Origin: a virus | DNA: 24,854 nt | Strand: one strand, 5' to 3' | IMG/VR virus record: IMGVR_UViG_3300042197_004786 | Span: 1-24,854 of that record | Notes under the pieces: generated by a model | Told to the model about the DNA's origin: nothing | The model's database searches: none | The model's input: the letters and a program-made list of their open reading frames with translations, nothing else | Made by a program: the position numbers and the translations under genes | In this document: piece by piece, positions 22,140 to 24,854 of the stretch | Layout of the letters: every line of letters begins with the position of its first letter | Numbering within the stretch: position 1 is the stretch's first letter

Positions 22140-23041
22140 AGGCGGCCTACCAGGACCTCGATGCGACCTGTACCATCTTGATCGTGATCTTCCAGCGCTT
22201 TTCCAATCACTGCGCCAGGTCTGTACTGATCTGTGGGCAGGCTCACGGCGTGTCCAGCCGTGGTACTGCTGCACAAGAGATCACCTCGGCGGATGCGTCC
22301 CGCTACCAAGCATGGCACGCGCCCCAGCAAGGCCACCGTGACCACGTGATCGCCAGAGGCTCCAGAGTTCATGATGAAAGCAGGATCAGTAGACACCACG
22401 CCCGCGATGCGCGTGCTGGCAAAGGTATTGGTATGTGTGACTTCTGCAGCACCGCCAATCTCTACCACGGTACCGGGTTCATAGCCGTGATCGGCTAGGT
22501 ATTTTTCTGCCACGTCCGCATACTGCGCAGATGTGGCCTTGGCAAACACAGTATCAAATACCGAAGTGCTAGATCCTATATTGCCCACACCATTGGAGCC
22601 AGTTTTCGTGATGGATGCCAGACTCACGAGCCCAGCTGTAATAAGGTTGCCACCAGTGATATTGCCGGTGGCAGAGATCAACCCAGCCGTGGTTAGGTTT
22701 CCACCTGCCACGTTACCAGTGGCCGACACGAAACCTGTGACGTTGGCACCGCTGGAACTCAACAACTGGATGGTGCTGCCACCCACGTTGGCACGGATGT
22801 TACCGCCTGAAGCGATCACAGCGACGCTGCTGGTTCCGTCTGATATTGAGTTAGCGCTGAGGCCGCCGATCTCCGCGTCAACATAGGCCACAGTAGCTAG
22901 ATTTCCACCACCGCCCGCGGTCACACCATCATGCACCCTGAGAGTCCAGTTGGTGGTATCCACGGTAATCTCAGCCAAGGCTCCAGTGAAAGCGTTGTTT
23001 TGCGTTGCTGTGCCTCGGCGATATTGTACTTGTGTTGACAT
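22136..23041 (-). CDS. Tail fibre/adhesin-like protein (301 aa)
   Basis: This is a phage fibre-type protein. The N-terminus (QYRRGTATQNNAFTGALAEI) matches the attachment-type domain found at the start of the major tropism determinant and similar fibres. The middle is Ser/Gly/Asn-rich with a 17-residue unit repeated twice at about 108-141 (SATGN-hydrophobic-x-GGNL-x-TAGL). The C-terminal 130 residues (from about YADVAEKYLADHG, through RIAGVVSTDPAFIMNSG and VIGKALEDHDQDG) form a domain also present in the partial gene at the right edge. It resembles the peptidase G2/chaperone-type fibre end, which is sometimes autoproteolytic. It has its own late promoter and an AAGGAA before the ATG. A receptor-binding or fibre-tip role is likely. 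Confidence 0.8.
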   Translation of the reverse strand: MSTQVQYRRGTATQNNAFTGALAEITVDTTNWTLRVHDGVTAGGGGNLATVAYVDAEIGGLSANSISDGTSSVAVIASGGNIRANVGGSTIQLLSSSGANVTGFVSATGNVAGGNLTTAGLISATGNITGGNLITAGLVSLASITKTGSNGVGNIGSSTSVFDTVFAKATSAQYADVAEKYLADHGYEPGTVVEIGGAAEVTHTNTFASTRIAGVVSTDPAFIMNSGASGDHVVTVALLGRVPCLVAGRIRRGDLLCSSTTAGHAVSLPTDQYRPGAVIGKALEDHDQDGTGRIEVLVGRL

Positions 23042-23056
23042 TTTTGTTCCTTGAGA

Positions 23057-23063
23057 TATTTAT
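23057..23063 (-). promoter_or_regulatory. T4-type late promoter of the 301-aa fibre gene
   Basis: ATAAATA on the minus strand (context CTCATAAATATCTC), 15 bases before the ATG at 23041. The TAA stop of the upstream fibre gene is part of the motif. Confidence 0.72.
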
Positions 23064-24205
23064 GAGACGATCTGGCGGTCTGTCACGCGGCGCCAGTTGG
23101 TACCATCCGAGAATGCGGGTACAGCACCGCCAGTTTCGTCGCTACAATACACAAACTGTGCAGCAGGATTGGCCGACAGATTGGCCAGTTGGGCCACGGT
23201 TTTTGTTGGCAGGATCAGGCTGTCTGGTTGGATCACACCACCAGTGACGATCGGTCCCAGATCGTATTCCACTGTGGCCACATCTGTTATCAGACCAAGA
23301 TCTTCTTCCACTGTGACCGCTTCTGTGATTGTGCCCATGTCGCCACCGGTGGCAAAGATGCTGTCAGTGGCCACTGATCCAATGGTTATCGTGTTATTGG
23401 CAGCATCTGTCACGATAGAAATACCGGTGCCTTCGGCAAAGGTCAGCGTGTCGCTGGTATTGTCGGCGCTGACAGTGGTTTCGCCCGCTACCGCTATGTT
23501 GCCAAATGCATTGATACCTGTGAGAGTGGTTCCGTTGCCTGACACAGTGCCTGTGATCGCCAAACCTGCGGAATTGAAATTGGCAATTTGATTGTCCGCA
23601 ACACCCACTGTGACATTGCCACCTGATGAGACCACGGTGACATTAGAGGTGCCGTTGGAGATTGAATTGAGGCTGATCCCTGTTACCGCGAAAGTAACGG
23701 TCTTGGTGGCATTGTTGCCCGTGATTGAGATATTGTCGCCAGCCGTGAAGGTCACGGCATCTCCCACGGTATTGGCCAGCACTGCGGTACCATTGGCCGA
23801 GATGTTTCCAAAAGCGAATGCTGAGTTCTGCTCAAACACCAGCGGAGTGGTACCGATGATGATGGGATCGTTGGTGGTGAGCTTCCACTGTGTGTCTTTG
23901 TACTCAGTGCCTTCGGTGACCATCACGATCATGCCAGCTTCGATCTCGCCGTCTTGATTGCCATCAGAGCTGCGCACCCAGGTGCCATTTGAACCCGCGC
24001 CCACGGTCTGCACAATGTAAAGGCCGTTTTCTGATCCAGGATCTTGACCTGCGACCAGCACCCTGTTTCCCGCCACCAGGCTTATACCATCTACTTCGGC
24101 AGGAGCACCACCCGACAAGGTGATGTCCGTGAGGGTGATCACGCGCACCGCCTGCTTGTAGTCTATGTCCGAAATCTGTTCGGCGCGGATCCTGGTTAAG
24201 CCCAT
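23060..24205 (-). CDS. Tail fibre-like structural protein (381 aa)
   Basis: This is a Gly/Asn/Thr/Val-rich beta-type protein with the look of a phage fibre or tail appendage. It begins LTRIRAEQISDIDYKQAVRV, a common opening in aquatic phage fibre genes. Residues 20-130 form a domain with GISLVAGNRVLVAGQDPGSE and SENGLYIVQTVG, as in DUF2793-like fibre modules. The next 150 residues are a repetitive beta-rich stalk (TFTAGDNISITGNNAT, TLFAEGTG-type units), with a turn at TVEEDLGLITDVATVEYDLG. The end carries FVYCSDETGGAVPAFSDGTNWRRVTD, a module often found at the end of fibre proteins. GGTGA precedes the ATG and a late promoter lies 21 bases upstream. It is translated separately from the terminated upstream gene. 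Confidence 0.8.
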   Translation of the reverse strand: MGLTRIRAEQISDIDYKQAVRVITLTDITLSGGAPAEVDGISLVAGNRVLVAGQDPGSENGLYIVQTVGAGSNGTWVRSSDGNQDGEIEAGMIVMVTEGTEYKDTQWKLTTNDPIIIGTTPLVFEQNSAFAFGNISANGTAVLANTVGDAVTFTAGDNISITGNNATKTVTFAVTGISLNSISNGTSNVTVVSSGGNVTVGVADNQIANFNSAGLAITGTVSGNGTTLTGINAFGNIAVAGETTVSADNTSDTLTFAEGTGISIVTDAANNTITIGSVATDSIFATGGDMGTITEAVTVEEDLGLITDVATVEYDLGPIVTGGVIQPDSLILPTKTVAQLANLSANPAAQFVYCSDETGGAVPAFSDGTNWRRVTDRQIVS

Positions 24206-24226
24206 GTATTCACCATAATAATGTGA

Positions 24227-24233
24227 TATTTAG
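24227..24233 (-). promoter_or_regulatory. T4-type late promoter of the 381-aa fibre gene
   Basis: CTAAATA on the minus strand (context GGCTAAATATCAC), 21 bases before the ATG and three bases after a terminator T run. Confidence 0.68.
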
Positions 24234-24235
24234 CC

Positions 24236-24262
24236 AAAAAAATAGGGTGCTGATGCACCCTA
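24236..24262 (-). terminator. Rho-independent terminator after the right-edge fibre gene
   Basis: Perfect 8-base inverted repeat TAGGGTGC (24243-24250) and GCACCCTA (24255-24262) around a TGAT loop, followed on the minus strand by seven T (24236-24242). It lies 17 bases after the stop of the fibre gene. Confidence 0.88.
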
Positions 24263-24279
24263 TCTTGGCCATCGATTCC

Positions 24280-24854
24280 TTACACGCGGCCCACCACCAC
24301 TTCGATCACGCCATCTGCGCCATCAAAGTCTGCCAGAGCCTTGCCGATAACCGTACCCACTGCTGCGACGTTGTTGGCGCGACCACGACCATCTCCGGTG
24401 CTGACGATGAGATCCCCTTTGCGTATGGTGCCTGTTACCCTACATGGTACTCGTCCTGTGAGGGCCACTGCTGCCACGTGTTCACCGGTCTGGCCTGAGT
24501 TCATTAGATAGGAGGGATTGGTCGAAACCACGCCAGCCACACGGGTGCAGTCTGTTTGATCGCACAGCGTGACTTCTCGCAAGCCACCAAAGCACAGCAC
24601 GGTACCGGGTGCGTACACAGTATCCGCTTCGTACATCTCGGCAAGGTCAGCGTATTGCGCTGATGTGGCTTTGGCGAACACTGTGTCGAATGCCGAGGTA
24701 CTAGAACCAATGTTGCCCACACCGTTAGATCCGGTCTTGGTTATTGATGCCAGGCTCACTAATCCGGCGGTTATGAGATTGCCACCTGTGATGTTGCCCG
24801 TGGCTGTGACAAAGCCTGTGACATTGGCTCCGTCTGAGCTGAGGAGCTGTATGG
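24280..24854 (-). CDS. Fibre-like protein, 5' end outside the window
   Basis: The 190 visible residues are the C-terminal part of a fibre-like protein; the frame runs off the right edge without a start. An in-frame GTG at 24757-24759 lies inside a conserved stretch, so it is not the start. The visible part begins IQLLSSDGANVTGFV, then one GNITGGNLITAGLVSLA repeat unit, KTGSNGVGNIGSSTSAFD and the same C-terminal domain as the 301-aa fibre protein (RVAGVVSTNPSYLMNSG, VALTGRVPCRV, VIGKALADFDGADG). The two proteins diverge most between about YADLAEMYEAD and DCTRVAG, where this copy has two extra cysteines (LCDQTDC). The stop lies 17 bases before the terminator. Gene duplication explains the resemblance best. 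Confidence 0.82.
   Translation of the reverse strand, partial: IQLLSSDGANVTGFVTATGNITGGNLITAGLVSLASITKTGSNGVGNIGSSTSAFDTVFAKATSAQYADLAEMYEADTVYAPGTVLCFGGLREVTLCDQTDCTRVAGVVSTNPSYLMNSGQTGEHVAAVALTGRVPCRVTGTIRKGDLIVSTGDGRGRANNVAAVGTVIGKALADFDGADGVIEVVVGRV

Noticed and set aside
22140-22274. Longer N-terminus for the 221-aa protein
   Set aside because: The extension is a shadow of the fibre gene; GTG at 22139 forms a GTGA overlap.
1-24854. tRNA genes, CRISPR arrays, insertion sequences, attachment sites
   Set aside because: No cloverleaf, spaced repeat or transposase was seen. The only repeated blocks are within and between the fibre genes. No integrase or attachment site was noticed.

Overview
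The window is a late-gene (virion assembly) segment of a T4-like myovirus of the type known from aquatic environments. The evidence is recognisable T4-type proteins: tail sheath gp18, tail tube gp19, neck gp14, tail completion/sheath stabiliser gp15, head-completion nuclease gp4 and a terminase small subunit gp16-like protein. T4-style late promoters (core ATAAATA) lie directly upstream of structural genes. The host cannot be named. G+C is about half by eye, and the small genes that look acquired are more AT-rich. There are no tRNA or rRNA genes, CRISPR arrays or insertion sequences. Coding density is very high, and many genes overlap by ATGA, GTGA, TAATG or TGATG.

Layout, left to right. (1) 1-7147, minus strand: a block read from a gp16-like gene leftward through a 200-aa protein, two large charged proteins (714 and 545 aa), a GIY-YIG homing endonuclease, a 104-aa protein, two small related proteins and a secreted SNase-type nuclease, then a gene leaving the window. 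Five proteins here begin with short peptides resembling the T4 capsid-targeting sequence and the gp21 protease site (L/I/V-x-E). The block may therefore encode prohead-core or co-packaged internal proteins. (2) 7156-13235, minus: sheath (1132 aa, far longer than in T4), tube, a tube-like paralogue, a 119-aa conserved protein and gp4. (3) 13336-17711: a small plus-strand HNH/zinc-finger gene, then minus-strand dNMP kinase, DEDD exonuclease, SGNH-like protein, a neck-protein candidate, a 381-aa conserved protein and a 90-aa protein. (4) 17782-21489, plus: polysaccharide deacetylase, gp14, gp15, Nudix hydrolase. (5) 21474-24854, minus: an unidentified 221-aa protein and three fibre-like proteins, the last cut by the window edge.

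How the parts work together. Tail (sheath, tube), neck (gp14, gp15, probable gp13-like), head-completion and packaging proteins are made under late promoters. At three places a terminator, or a weaker terminator-like hairpin, sits just before a late promoter, which would insulate the sheath, tube and fibre units. DNA-metabolism genes (exonuclease, dNMP kinase) and the 90-aa gene have sigma70-like elements instead, suggesting earlier expression. Glycan-related functions recur: deacetylase, SGNH-like protein, carbohydrate-binding-like segments in sheath and gp14, and fibre proteins with a shared C-terminal domain.

Family assignments come from reading motifs and from remembered family features; no searches were run.
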